Shown here: positions 25,457-35,200 of the stretch, in pieces | Numbering within the stretch: the stretch's first letter is position 1 | Layout of the letters: the number at the start of each line of letters is the position of its first letter | Origin: a bacterium HR30 | GTDB taxonomy: Bacteria; Desulfobacterota; Binatia; HRBIN30 | Length of the DNA stretch: 47,627 nucleotides | Direction of reading: 5' to 3' | Assembly (NCBI GenBank): GCA_002898795.1 | Contig: BEIG01000013.1 | Coordinates: 1 to 47,627 of the forward strand | Translations under genes and position numbers: made by a program | The notes under the pieces: model-generated | Told to the model about the DNA's origin: nothing | Databases searched by the model: none | Seen by the model: the letters and a program-made list of their open reading frames with translations, nothing else

Positions 25457-26800
25457 GTGCGTTTCTTTCCCCACAACGATACCGAGATCCAGGCCATGCT
25501 CGACGCGATCGGTGTGGCCACGACGGAAGACTTGTTTCGCGATATCCCCACCGAGCTTCGCCAGCGGGCGACACTCGACCTGCCTCCTGGCCTCGGCGAG
25601 ATGGAGCTCCGTGCCCGTGTGGAATCCTTGGCGCGGAACAATTTTGCCTCGTACGAGCGGTGCTTTGTCGGGGCCGGAGCGTACGCTCATTTTATCCCGT
25701 CCGTGGTCGACCACATCCTGCAGCGAGCGGAATTTTATTCGGCCTACACGCCGTACCAACCAGAAGTTAGCCAAGGCACCCTGCAAGCCACGTACGAATT
25801 CCAAACGCTGGTCGCCATGTTGTTCGGCATGGAGGTCGCCAACGCCAGCATGTACGATGGGGCGTCAGCCTCTGCGGAAGCCGTACTGATGGCACTGCGG
25901 TTGCGCCCCACGCGCCATCGCATTCTCGTGGCGCGCTCTCTTCATCCACAGTACCGAGAGGTCATCCGCACTTACCTCGAGGGCAGCTCCTACTCCTTGG
26001 AGGAAATCCCCTTTGCTGCCGACGGTGCAACGGACATTTCGTACCTCACGAGCCGTCTCGGGGAAGACGTGGCCGCGGCAGTGTTCGGCTACCCGAATTT
26101 TTTCGGCGTGATCGAAGACCTTGGCGCACTCGTGACGGAAGTGCGCCGCTGCGGGGCGCTGGCGATCACCGCCACGGCAGAGCCTTTGGCACTGGGGATT
26201 CTTCGCCCGCCAGGTGAGTTCGGGGTCGACATTGCCGTGGGCGAAGGTCAGAGTTTGGGTATGCCGCTATCGTACGGCGGCCCAGGTGTGGGGCTGTTCG
26301 CGACGCGTTTGGAGTTCGTTCGAAACATGCCCGGCAGGCTCGTGGGCGAAACCATCGATAGCGCCGGGCGGCGAGCCTTCGTGCTCACGTTGGCAACACG
26401 GGAACAACACATTCGCCGCGAGCGAGCAACGTCGAACATTTGCACGAATCATGGACTCATGGCGTTAGCCTTTACGGTTCACCTCTCGCTTCTCGGAAAG
26501 CAAGGGTTTCGAGAGCTGGCCACGCTCAACTTCACCCGCGCTCACAAAGTGGCCGAAGAGCTCGAGCGACGCGGCTGGCGGCGAGTGTTTGCCCGGCCTT
26601 TCTTCCACGAATTTGTCGTGGCTCATCCGGATCTCCATGCCCGCTACCAAAGTGCTCTGGCGAAGCAGCTACTACCTGGAGTCCCGCTTCGCCGCTGGTA
26701 CCCCGAACTCGAGGATGCCCTCCTGTTGTGCGTAACGGAAACGCCGAGTGCCGAAGCAACCCAGGCCTTGCTCGACGCACTTGCGCCCCGAACTGGTTGA
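25457..26800 (+). CDS. gcvPA: Glycine dehydrogenase (decarboxylating) subunit 1
   Basis: 447 residues from GTG 25457. This is the N-terminal-half subunit of the split two-gene P protein, recognised by FVGAGAYAHFIPSVVDHIL, YTPYQPEVSQGTLQATYEFQ, NASMYDGASASAEA and GEGQSLGMPLSYGGPG. It has the fold of a PLP enzyme but the cofactor lysine is in subunit 2. Separated from gcvH by 78 bases and from gcvPB by six. The split P protein is typical of many bacteria and archaea outside the enterics. Confidence 0.97.
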   Translation: MRFFPHNDTEIQAMLDAIGVATTEDLFRDIPTELRQRATLDLPPGLGEMELRARVESLARNNFASYERCFVGAGAYAHFIPSVVDHILQRAEFYSAYTPYQPEVSQGTLQATYEFQTLVAMLFGMEVANASMYDGASASAEAVLMALRLRPTRHRILVARSLHPQYREVIRTYLEGSSYSLEEIPFAADGATDISYLTSRLGEDVAAAVFGYPNFFGVIEDLGALVTEVRRCGALAITATAEPLALGILRPPGEFGVDIAVGEGQSLGMPLSYGGPGVGLFATRLEFVRNMPGRLVGETIDSAGRRAFVLTLATREQHIRRERATSNICTNHGLMALAFTVHLSLLGKQGFRELATLNFTRAHKVAEELERRGWRRVFARPFFHEFVVAHPDLHARYQSALAKQLLPGVPLRRWYPELEDALLLCVTETPSAEATQALLDALAPRTG

Positions 26801-26806
26801 GTGCCC

Positions 26807-28294
26807 ATGCGCGGTAGAAAACAAGAAGGCTTGCTTCTCGACGAGCCCCTCATTTTCGAGCGCAGCCGACCAGGTCGGCGCGGTGTCGATGTTGCTGCTA
26901 CCTCCACGACGCCAGAACAATATTTGCCCCCGCAATGGATCCGGCCGCCGATCGACGGATTCCCCGAAGTGAGCGAGCCGGAAGTGCTCCGCCATTATCT
27001 GCGCCTCTCGCAATGGAATTACGGTGCCGCGACAACCTTCTATCCACTCGGCTCGTGCACGATGAAATACAACCCGGTAGTGAACGAAGCGCTGGCGCGG
27101 CTTCGTGGCTTTGCCGAACTTCATCCGCTCACACCCGATGAACTGGCCCAAGGCGCGCTCGAGTTGTTGGCGGAGCTCGAGCGATGGCTGCGAGAGATCA
27201 CCGGCATGTCCGCCGTTACCCTGCAACCCGCCGCCGGGGCACACGGTGAGCTCACCGGGATGAAAATGATTCGCGCATACCATCGGGATCGGGGCAATCC
27301 GCGGCAAAAGGTGCTCATCCCCGCCAGCGCTCACGGAACCAACCCCGCCAGTGCGGCGTTGTGTGGCTACAGTACCGTGACTCTCGAAGGCAACCAAATT
27401 GGCCTCATTGAACCCAGCGCCGTGCGCAAGGCCATGAACGGCGAGGTGGCCGCACTGATGATTACCAATCCCAACACGCTCGGCCTGTTCGAACGGGAAA
27501 TCCTACAAATCGCCGAAATCGTGCATGCCCATGGTGGCCTGGTTTATCTCGACGGGGCCAATTTGAATGCGCTCCTCGGCGTGGCCAAACCCGCGCACAT
27601 GGGCGCCGACGTCATGCAAATCAACCTGCACAAGACGTTTTCTACGCCCCACGGTGGCGGGGGGCCGGGAGCTGGGCCCGTAGCTGTGAACGAGCTTTTG
27701 GAACCTTATTTGCCGGTGCCACGCGTGGTCCGCACGGAAAGCGGCTGGCGGTGGAGCGAAGAGTTTCCCCGTTCCATTGGACGGGTGCGGACTTTTCACG
27801 GCAACTTTGGCATGCACGTGCGAGCACTGGCATACCTGCTCGCTCTAGGCGGCGAGGGACTCACGCAAGTGAGCCGCCTCGCGGTCCTGGCCGCCAATTA
27901 CCTCCGGGTGCGGCTTTCGGAAGCCTATCAACTTGCATTCCCAGGGGTGTGCATGCACGAGTGTGTGTTCACCGACAAAGGCTTCGATGCCACCGGAGTC
28001 AAAACGCTCGATATCGCCAAACGACTGTTGGACCGCGGCTTCTATGCGCCCACGATTTACTTCCCGCTCGTGGTCCCCGGAGCACTCATGATCGAACCCA
28101 CGGAAACCGAGAGCAAGGAAACGCTGGATGCTTTCATCGCCGCCATGCTCGAAATCGCCCGCGAGGCACAAGAAGCACCCCAACGGCTCAAGGAAGCGCC
28201 GGTGCACACGCCCGTGGGGCGCGTGGACGAAGCGCGTGCGGCTCGGCGCCCGATCTTGCGCTGGACCCCACCGCCTTCTCCCGCTGCATCTTGA
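26807..28294 (+). CDS. gcvPB: Glycine dehydrogenase (decarboxylating) subunit 2
   Basis: 495 residues from ATG 26807 (a GTG at 26801 would add two residues). It carries the PLP lysine, Lys276, in QINLHKTFSTPHGGGGPG, plus FYPLGSCTMKYNP, LQPAAGAHGE and SAHGTNPASA. With GcvPA it decarboxylates glycine and loads aminomethyl on GcvH. The C-terminus (RAARRPILRWTPPPSPAAS) matches the usual tail with a proline-rich end. Last gene of the operon; it converges with the subtilisin gene across about 140 bases, which contain only a short CCGTAGG-GG-CCTACGG dyad (28401-28416). Confidence 0.97.
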   Translation: MRGRKQEGLLLDEPLIFERSRPGRRGVDVAATSTTPEQYLPPQWIRPPIDGFPEVSEPEVLRHYLRLSQWNYGAATTFYPLGSCTMKYNPVVNEALARLRGFAELHPLTPDELAQGALELLAELERWLREITGMSAVTLQPAAGAHGELTGMKMIRAYHRDRGNPRQKVLIPASAHGTNPASAALCGYSTVTLEGNQIGLIEPSAVRKAMNGEVAALMITNPNTLGLFEREILQIAEIVHAHGGLVYLDGANLNALLGVAKPAHMGADVMQINLHKTFSTPHGGGGPGAGPVAVNELLEPYLPVPRVVRTESGWRWSEEFPRSIGRVRTFHGNFGMHVRALAYLLALGGEGLTQVSRLAVLAANYLRVRLSEAYQLAFPGVCMHECVFTDKGFDATGVKTLDIAKRLLDRGFYAPTIYFPLVVPGALMIEPTETESKETLDAFIAAMLEIAREAQEAPQRLKEAPVHTPVGRVDEARAARRPILRWTPPPSPAAS

Positions 28295-28438
28295 CGCCGC
28301 GCCACGTGCGGCCGGGCTCTGCTCGCTAAACCATAGGCAGCTCCTGTTCCACCCGGCAGTTCGCAAGAACCTTCTCAGCTCCTCCGCGCAAAACTCACCC
28401 GTAGGGGCCTACGGTGCAATGCGCGGTGGCACGCTCGT

Positions 28439-30103
28439 TTACGTCTGCGAAGTGGGCACGACAACGATCTCCAACCTTTCCTCGCCAACAGTTAGGCGAT
28501 ACTTTCGGCCCGGAGGAGCGGGCACCGTCCACACGGCGTGAAACTCGCCGTCGTCCGCGACTTCGTCGGGCGACACGCCGTCGTCCCGAAAAACGAGTTC
28601 CTGGATGACGCCTCCCGGTGGGCTGGCCTGTCGTACGGGTACCGGCGGCAGCACCCGCGGCAAGGCGCATTCGATGCTGAGTACGCGCAGCACCACCGCT
28701 TTCCCCGGCTGGCGTACGATTTTGTCTTCTACCGGCAAAAGCCGGCGGACCACCACCTGGTTCGAGCAGCTCAACGCCCCGAGGCCATCTGAGCCCCATG
28801 CTTGCACTCGGCGGCCACTCACGAGCGCGCACTCCGGCTGGCTCCCGCACTGGACCCTCGGCCCGCTGCTCAACAAAAGGTTTCGCACCTGCTTCCAAGA
28901 TCGTGTTGGGTCCTGCGCGTGAAGCAGGGCAACCACGCCCGTGGCATGTGCCGCGGCGGGAGAACTTCCCCCGGGCATGAGGCTCCGCCCACCACCGGGC
29001 GTCAATACCGGAATCTGCACACCCGGTGCTGCTACGTGCACGCGCCGCTTCCCGTAGCGGAACAAGACGTTGCCGTACCGATCCGAACCGGTCACGGCAA
29101 CGACGTTCGACAGCGGATAGCTTGCCGGGTAGAACGGGCAGCCACCTGGAGCATCGCTGTTCTTCCGCCCGTTGCCTGCCGATGCAACCACCAACACACC
29201 ACGATCGCGCAACCGCGCAATGGCCCGCTCCACGTCACAGTCGCAACACTCCGAGCCGAAGGAAAAGTTGATTGCCGCAATCCGGACCTGTTCTCGATCG
29301 ATCAAATCCTCCAACCATTCGAGGCAGCGAAGTGCCTTTTCGAGTGTTCCGTTGCTCCCCCCACCCACCTTGCACGGAACGATTTGTGCGCCCCACATAA
29401 TTCCGTCGATTCCAACGGTGCCGTTATCTCCAGTAGCCGCGATGATGCTGGCCATCGCCGTACCATGCGCCGAATCGGCGCTGACGTCCGTGGAGGGTAC
29501 CAAGTCAGCGAAACTCTGCTGCCACGGCGCTATGCGCTGCTGTAGGTCGGGATGCGAGACGTCTACTCCAGTGTCGATCACAGCCACGTACACTCTTCGC
29601 TGGGTTAGCGGTAGGTTCGGCCATCCCAGGGATCCCCACGCCTCGCGGGCATGAAGTGCGATCAAGTTCCAGCTCCCGCCGGGCAGTGGCGTGGCCGTTG
29701 GCGGAACGGCCTCGCCCTGCGGACAGGATTGGTCGAAATCATCCAGGGAGGGATCTTCCCATTCGACATCGGTGGAGCTGCTCGTGCTCGACGCCTCCAA
29801 CTCGAACCCCTTCCATCGATGCAGCTCTGCTGCGCTCTCGGGGTTAGGCCGCACAGCGCCGACACCATAGGGCTGGTCGGCCGAACTGCACCGGCACGCA
29901 GCAGAGCAACTGCAGGTGGGCGTCGGAGTGGGCAGCGGCGTCAGTTCCACGGTGGCTGTCGTCGTACCCATGCCGCCTTGAGGAAGCCCTGCAACGGTGG
30001 GCGACCAGGCAAAGCTAGCCCGAGCACACAGGCAAATCGCGATCCCCGCGAGCGCCATGAGGTTCAAGTCTCGGCACGCGCACCTCAGCCACTGCCTGGT
30101 CAT
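28439..30103 (-). CDS. Secreted subtilisin-like serine protease (S8) with N-terminal Pro-Thr linker and cysteine cluster
   Basis: 554 residues, ATG 30103 with AAGGA eight bases upstream. Signal peptide: basic head then LMALAGIAICLCARASFA. After it come a linker TPLPTPTPT (55-63) and a CxCxxxCxC cluster (Cys64, 66, 70, 72). The S8 catalytic triad is complete: Asp177 (VAVIDTGVD), His213 (SAHGTAMAS, normally HGTHVA), Ser381 (GGSSPAAAHATG, normally GTSMAAPHVAG), with oxyanion Asn311 (ASAGN). Eight or more further cysteines suggest disulphides. About 120 C-terminal residues (from 435) form a beta-rich domain possibly of propeptide or binding type. Divergent from the 224-aa orphan gene with about 350 bases between. 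Confidence 0.93.
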   Translation of the reverse strand: MTRQWLRCACRDLNLMALAGIAICLCARASFAWSPTVAGLPQGGMGTTTATVELTPLPTPTPTCSCSAACRCSSADQPYGVGAVRPNPESAAELHRWKGFELEASSTSSSTDVEWEDPSLDDFDQSCPQGEAVPPTATPLPGGSWNLIALHAREAWGSLGWPNLPLTQRRVYVAVIDTGVDVSHPDLQQRIAPWQQSFADLVPSTDVSADSAHGTAMASIIAATGDNGTVGIDGIMWGAQIVPCKVGGGSNGTLEKALRCLEWLEDLIDREQVRIAAINFSFGSECCDCDVERAIARLRDRGVLVVASAGNGRKNSDAPGGCPFYPASYPLSNVVAVTGSDRYGNVLFRYGKRRVHVAAPGVQIPVLTPGGGRSLMPGGSSPAAAHATGVVALLHAQDPTRSWKQVRNLLLSSGPRVQCGSQPECALVSGRRVQAWGSDGLGALSCSNQVVVRRLLPVEDKIVRQPGKAVVLRVLSIECALPRVLPPVPVRQASPPGGVIQELVFRDDGVSPDEVADDGEFHAVWTVPAPPGRKYRLTVGEERLEIVVVPTSQT

Positions 30104-30451
30104 CCAGGCTTCCTTGGACTAGAGGAATCACACCTTACGAGGAAACGCACGACCTCCCAGTTAGACAGCCTCAGCCGAGGGGAACTCGGATCCAGTTTCA
30201 CGATACTCCGCGTATACGCACCCTGCCTCCGCGTAACAAGCAGCAGCACAAAAAGTTTTTCCGATCCCAAGCACATCGTGCTGCTGGGGTGTCGTTCAGT
30301 TCCGTGCAGAGAACTGTGCGTGCTCCGTTTCGATTCCGCTTGCGTACGCCTACGTGGGACAAAAAAAGTTCCTTCAGCATTGCCAGGCTCGAGCCAGGCG
30401 TGATAGGGCTCGAAGTCGATCAGCCAAAATCCACACGAAAGGATGCTTCTC
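30104..30451. other. Divergent intergenic region, protease versus orphan pair
   Basis: 348 bases. It is AT-richer than its surroundings in places (AAAAAGTTTTT around 30248, GACAAAAAAAGTTCC around 30357) and should hold both promoters. No clear sigma54 element, tRNA or coding frame seen. Confidence 0.45.
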
Positions 30452-31126
30452 ATGCCCCTCCCCGCGCTCGCCCAACTCGTGAGCAAGCTTACCGCCACTC
30501 CCCACGCCAGCGGTCTCACCAACCGTAAGCAATTCAACGTAAACCCCACGCCCGATATATCCACGTTGTCGCCCGCCGAACTCGACGCCTTCTTGCAGCT
30601 TCGCAAGGGCCCGATCAGCATGCAGGTGCTCAGCGACCTCATTGGGGCAGACCCGACGTTGCGCGGCAATGTCGAGGACGTTCGCGACTACGTCCTTTGG
30701 CTGTACGAATACAGTCGTTGGGACTGGGATCCCAACGAAGACGAGGAGTACAAAAAGGGGTTTACCGCGCCGCAAGCGATCGTTGCCAGCTATCCAGACC
30801 CAGTGTGCCAAATCGAAGCGGTTGTGCTACGCAAACCGAAGCCAACCGACCCGCCAGGGACCCCCACGACGCTCGAGGTGTACGGTGAAGGATTCTTACC
30901 TGGCCGTACCACTGTAGAGATTCTCGCCAGCGGGTCGGGAAACTCCGTGTATCAAGTCCGGCGCGACCCGGAAGGAGGTTCCACCTTCCGCGGGGGCAAA
31001 ATTGTTGTCAGCCCGTTACCCATTCCACCGGGCTCGTACCGGGCCGTGGTCAAGATCGCGCTGGGCAATGGTTGGGACTTTGTCATCGATTCTCCCGTGG
31101 CTAACACCCAGTTTTCCGTCTCCTGA
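30452..31126 (+). CDS. Unrecognised 224-aa protein with a C-terminal Ig-like (IPT/TIG-like) domain
   Basis: ATG 30452 is preferred over ATG 30443 because AAAGG stands about nine bases before it. No signal peptide. The N-terminal half is helical (LSPAELDAFLQLRKGPISMQ, then DVRDYVLWLYEYSRWDWDPN, tryptophan- and acid-rich). From about residue 135 the pattern LEVYGEGFLPGRTTVEILAS ... IVVSPLPIPPGSYRAVVKI looks like one IPT/TIG-type beta-sandwich. I do not recognise the whole protein. It starts a two-gene unit with the 344-aa orphan 47 bases downstream and is divergent from the secreted protease. It could be a structural or binding protein; exported status is unclear. Confidence 0.75.
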   Translation: MPLPALAQLVSKLTATPHASGLTNRKQFNVNPTPDISTLSPAELDAFLQLRKGPISMQVLSDLIGADPTLRGNVEDVRDYVLWLYEYSRWDWDPNEDEEYKKGFTAPQAIVASYPDPVCQIEAVVLRKPKPTDPPGTPTTLEVYGEGFLPGRTTVEILASGSGNSVYQVRRDPEGGSTFRGGKIVVSPLPIPPGSYRAVVKIALGNGWDFVIDSPVANTQFSVS

Positions 31127-31173
31127 TACTGTCCGCATCCACGGCCCCGAGCTCAAACCACTGAGGCGCCCCA

Positions 31174-32208
31174 ATGGGGACACTATCGGCGTGGATTGAC
31201 GCGGTTCCGCCCGAGTTCTGCTCACAAGAGGAAAAGCACGCGGTTGCCCACCTCTTAGCGAACCTTCCCCCATGTAGCCGCGATATTGGGCTCGAAGCCG
31301 ACTTGGGCCACCCGGGGAACCTGTACGCCGTCGGATTAGCCATCACGCGTGACGATGAGCGCACAAGCGCTTTGCTGCCAAGCGGGCGAGATCTTCGTTT
31401 GCACAAGCTGGCCCTGCGCTCTGCCGCGTGGCGGCGGCTCAGCACGTTCGTGCTCGCTTGGCTTCACCTTCAGGCGCGATCTCTCGGCCCACGGGTACCG
31501 TTCGTCTTTTTGGAATTCGATCGCGCACCGACCTGGCAGAATACCCCTTGCATCTTCGTGGCCTTGGACTGGCCGCTGGCCGAACTCGAGCCCCAGTTTC
31601 GCCAGCAGGCACCTTTTGCCGTGCCAGGGTTTCAGATGGTGCTGCAACTGCTCGTCCTGCTTGGCGACCGCGCCGCCGGAGAGCAAGCGCACTGCTTGGC
31701 GCGTTGCTGGCGCCAACTACCGGAGGGTGGTGTGTGGAGCCATGTCGGCGTGCTCACGAGCCGACCGGAGGTTGGTCGGCGCGTCTCTCTGCTTCTCCCA
31801 CGGGGTTCGGTAGCGACGTATCTGGAGCGAGTTGCTCCCGCGGTTGACTCGGCACCCATTGTTCAGCTCCTCGAACGCTATGGAGCGATGTGCCATTTCG
31901 ACCGTGTCGGCAAGCGAGTGCAATTAGAACTCGACGTAGGAGAGCACGTTTCGGCGAGGGTCGGCCTGTCCCTCGTACCGAAACAGCCCGAAGGCTGGCG
32001 CCCGTTGCTGGATGCGCTCGTGCGCGACGGGTTGTGCGAGCCGCGTTGCGCTACCGCCGCACTGAATTGGGAAGAAGGTGCCATTCGGCCATTGGCAGGT
32101 GGGCGCGGTCTTGTTCCCTACTTGAGCCACGCGAAGCTCGTGGTGCATGGCGAGCGGGCAACGGTGGCCAAGTTGTACCTCGGCTTGCGCGATCCGCGTC
32201 ACTGCTAA
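31174..32208 (+). CDS. Unrecognised 344-aa protein
   Basis: ATG 31174 with GAGG about eight bases upstream. No signal peptide and no membrane span; composition is that of a soluble mixed alpha-beta protein. Visible segments: LYAVGLAITRDDE (50-62), FVFLEFD (110-116), CIFVALDWPLAE (126-137), a repeat-like centre, then VQLELDVGEHVSARVGLSLVP, WRPLLDALVRDGLCEP and, near the C-terminus, SHAKLVVHGERATVAKLYLGL. The last layout (SHxKLV...AKxYL) reminds me of a family of uncharacterised bacterial proteins of similar size, but this is memory, not a search. Co-directional with the 224-aa gene, converging on the kinase gene with only 24 bases between stops. Confidence 0.8.
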   Translation: MGTLSAWIDAVPPEFCSQEEKHAVAHLLANLPPCSRDIGLEADLGHPGNLYAVGLAITRDDERTSALLPSGRDLRLHKLALRSAAWRRLSTFVLAWLHLQARSLGPRVPFVFLEFDRAPTWQNTPCIFVALDWPLAELEPQFRQQAPFAVPGFQMVLQLLVLLGDRAAGEQAHCLARCWRQLPEGGVWSHVGVLTSRPEVGRRVSLLLPRGSVATYLERVAPAVDSAPIVQLLERYGAMCHFDRVGKRVQLELDVGEHVSARVGLSLVPKQPEGWRPLLDALVRDGLCEPRCATAALNWEEGAIRPLAGGRGLVPYLSHAKLVVHGERATVAKLYLGLRDPRHC

Positions 32209-32232
32209 ATGGGCATGCTCTAAGCTTGCCGC

Positions 32233-35200
32233 CTATTCAACCCGGTTACCGCATTCGAATCCAGGAGCCAGCATACTGACGAATCGTGTCGGAGCCGCGA
32301 CACCGACGCTGGCGAAAAATCGCTCGGCTTGGGTCGTCAGCTTCTCTCCCACCAATCCCGCACACTGCTGGCCCGCGCGATAACCAGCAACTGCGGCAGC
32401 TAACGACATACCTGCCGACTCGAATTTTTGCTGGGCTGCGGTCAACCACTCTATGCTTTGGCTGGCCTTTCCGGTGGAGGTCGCCAGTGCTGCCCGAAAG
32501 ACCAACGCCCAACCTGTGGCGTCGACTCGCCGCTCACGCTCTAGCGCACGGACGACCCGATCGGCCTCCCGCCCCATCCGAGCAACGTCTTGATCTCCAC
32601 GAATCATCTCCGCCAACGCCAGACGCCCGCGCAGCACCAAGGCGTCAATGCGAAAGATCGTGTGACGCATCAGAGCGCTGCGCTCGAGCACGCGCCACAG
32701 TGTCTCGAAGCGCCGTGCTGCCTCCACCGCATTCCCCTCGTAAAGATCGCAGAGGCTTTCCAAGCGAGCAGCATAAAAATGCTGGAGGTGAAACCCCGTT
32801 GTTTTCCACCGGCCGGTGCTTTCTGCGGCCAACTGGCGCGCCGTGCCGGGTTCTCCCACCGCCAGTAGACAAAAGCCCTCGTACAAAAGTCCGGTCACCT
32901 CGGCGTAGAGATTACCCGCACGACTGGCTTCTTGAACCATGGCAGCCGCCTGGCGGTGAAGGTCGCTCAACCTTCCCAACTCCTCCAGCGCTCGTAAGGC
33001 CGCCATCGTCGCAATGGCCACTTCCCACGCCACCCCATGGCAGCGTAAGCGGAACACGTCGCGAGCATGCTCGCAAAGCGATAGCATCTCGGCCCAGCGG
33101 CATTCCATCATGCGGGTTTGCGCAATTCCCAGGGAGGTAACGGCTTCGAGGTATGCATCGTCCGTCATGCGTGCGATCGCGCCCGCCCGTTCGATCATCC
33201 TAGTAGCCCAGCGGCCAAACAGCCCACCCATCGGCAATAAATTACTGCCGACGAACGAAAGGGACCGAGCCAACCGATGGCGATCGCCGCTGACCAGAGC
33301 CCAGCGCAACGCGTGCAAGGAAAAATACAAACCCCTCGGTGGATCGACAAAAGAAAGGCCCTTCGCTGCGGCATGACAACTGTCGCATCGCGCGAGCGCG
33401 CCGGCCACCAAAGGAACGACGCCTCTCGTGCGGGCTCGTCGCTCTTGCCACCACAAAGGCAACACCTGCCACGCCGATCGCAACAGTGCCCTGGTCGGGG
33501 AGGAGGGAATTTCCAATCCCACCTGCTGGAGTACCGCGCCAAGGGCTGCCATACCCTCCAACAAATGGCCACTCATCAGGTACTCCTCGGTGGCGCGGCG
33601 TTGCAACTCATTGGCCAAGCTCGCGTCGGCCGTTTGTTGCGCCAGAGCTAAGAACACCGGGGCCGCTGCGGAGCCGCGGCCGGCATTGACCAACATCTCC
33701 GCTCGCTTCCGTTCGATCTCGACCCGCTCCACCGCATTTGCAGGGCACCCCAAGGCCAAAGCCTCGGCATAAAGCTCTGCAGCTTTTTCAAAAGCCAATT
33801 GCCGCGCCGCGCGATCTGCTGCCCGCAGTGCCCATTCGGCAGCCTCGGGCAAATGGCCGGCCGCTCGCCAGTGATGGAACACTCGCTCCTCTTCCACCGT
33901 GGCCTCTGTTGCCAAATACTGGGCCAGCAATACGTGGCACCGTTCGATCTCCGACGCGGACAGTCGTTCTCGCAACACCTCGCCCACCCGCTGGTGATAC
34001 GGCTCCACGAGCATTCGTTCGTCCGCTCGATTGATGCGAAGCAAACGGGCGGCTTCGAGCGAGGACGCTACCGGCCGGCCCCTCTCGCCAAGCCCCGCCA
34101 TTCGCAAGAGCAAGTCGCGCGCAATGGGGTGCACTGCCACCGCGGCTAAATCTAAAATGCGCCGCGCGGCTACCGGCAGCATCTCTACCCGGACACTCAG
34201 GAGATCCCGCAGTGCGAGAGAGGGTGAAAGCCTTCCAGGCACGGTGCACCGCGCTGCATGCTGCACGAGCTGGCTAATCAGCAGGGGCGAACCTTCTGCT
34301 TCCTTGACGATCTCCTCGACCAGGCCAGAGCTCAATTCCGTGCCCTGGCAGTGCAGTACCACAAGTCTCCGGGATGAGGCAGTGGACAAAGGTCCCAAAG
34401 AAATTGTGCGCACCAGATCAGGCCACGACCGCGACGACGGATCCTCGAGCATGGGTAGTGCCGTACCCGGCTCGTTGCTGCGCTGACACAAAATCATGAA
34501 CGCGGGCGGCGCCCCAGGGGGCCGGAAGAGCGCACCCAACAACGCCGCGCTGTCGGCGTCGGCCCACTGCGCATCGTCAATCCAGAGCACCAGCGGGCTT
34601 CGGTCTGCAGCCCGCAACAACAGCTCCCGCAGGCTTTCAAAGGCCACCCGCCGCACTTCGCGTGGCTGCATGTTCGGGCCCGGCGCTACGGAGTAGCGGG
34701 ATTCCTCCCTCCCCATCACGGGGAACACGCGAGAAAGGCAGTCGAGCTGGAGCGCGGTGAGGTGCTCGAAGGGGTTCGGTTGCTGGGCAGCTAACCAGAG
34801 ACTGAGTTCGTCAACGATACCGTCGAGGGCGTTGAAGGGCACGGACTCTTGCCAATGGCAACGCGCGCGCAAAATAAGAGGGGATTCCGATAGAGAGATC
34901 TCACGCAAAAACTGGCGAACCAGTTCGGTTTTACCAATGCCGCCTGGGCCGCTCACCACGGCCACGATAACCTGACCGCGCACGGACTGCTTGAACAGCG
35001 TTGCCAGCTCCTGCAGTTCATCCTCCCGCCCAACAAACAACCCAGCGCTCGGCGTTACAAATTCGGCAGCAACGGGAACGGTTGCCGGTGCTCGAGTACC
35101 GATCTGGATCTCCGACAAGGTACGCTGCCAGCACCCCCCGTCGGGACGGTGTGCGGGGTCGGGGTCTAAGGAGGCCACGATTAGGTCCGCTAGAGGGTCA

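Noticed and set aside
28401-28416. Dyad CCGTAGG-GG-CCTACGG between gcvPB and the protease gene as a terminator
   Set aside because: Two-base loop and no T-run; not a believable terminator.
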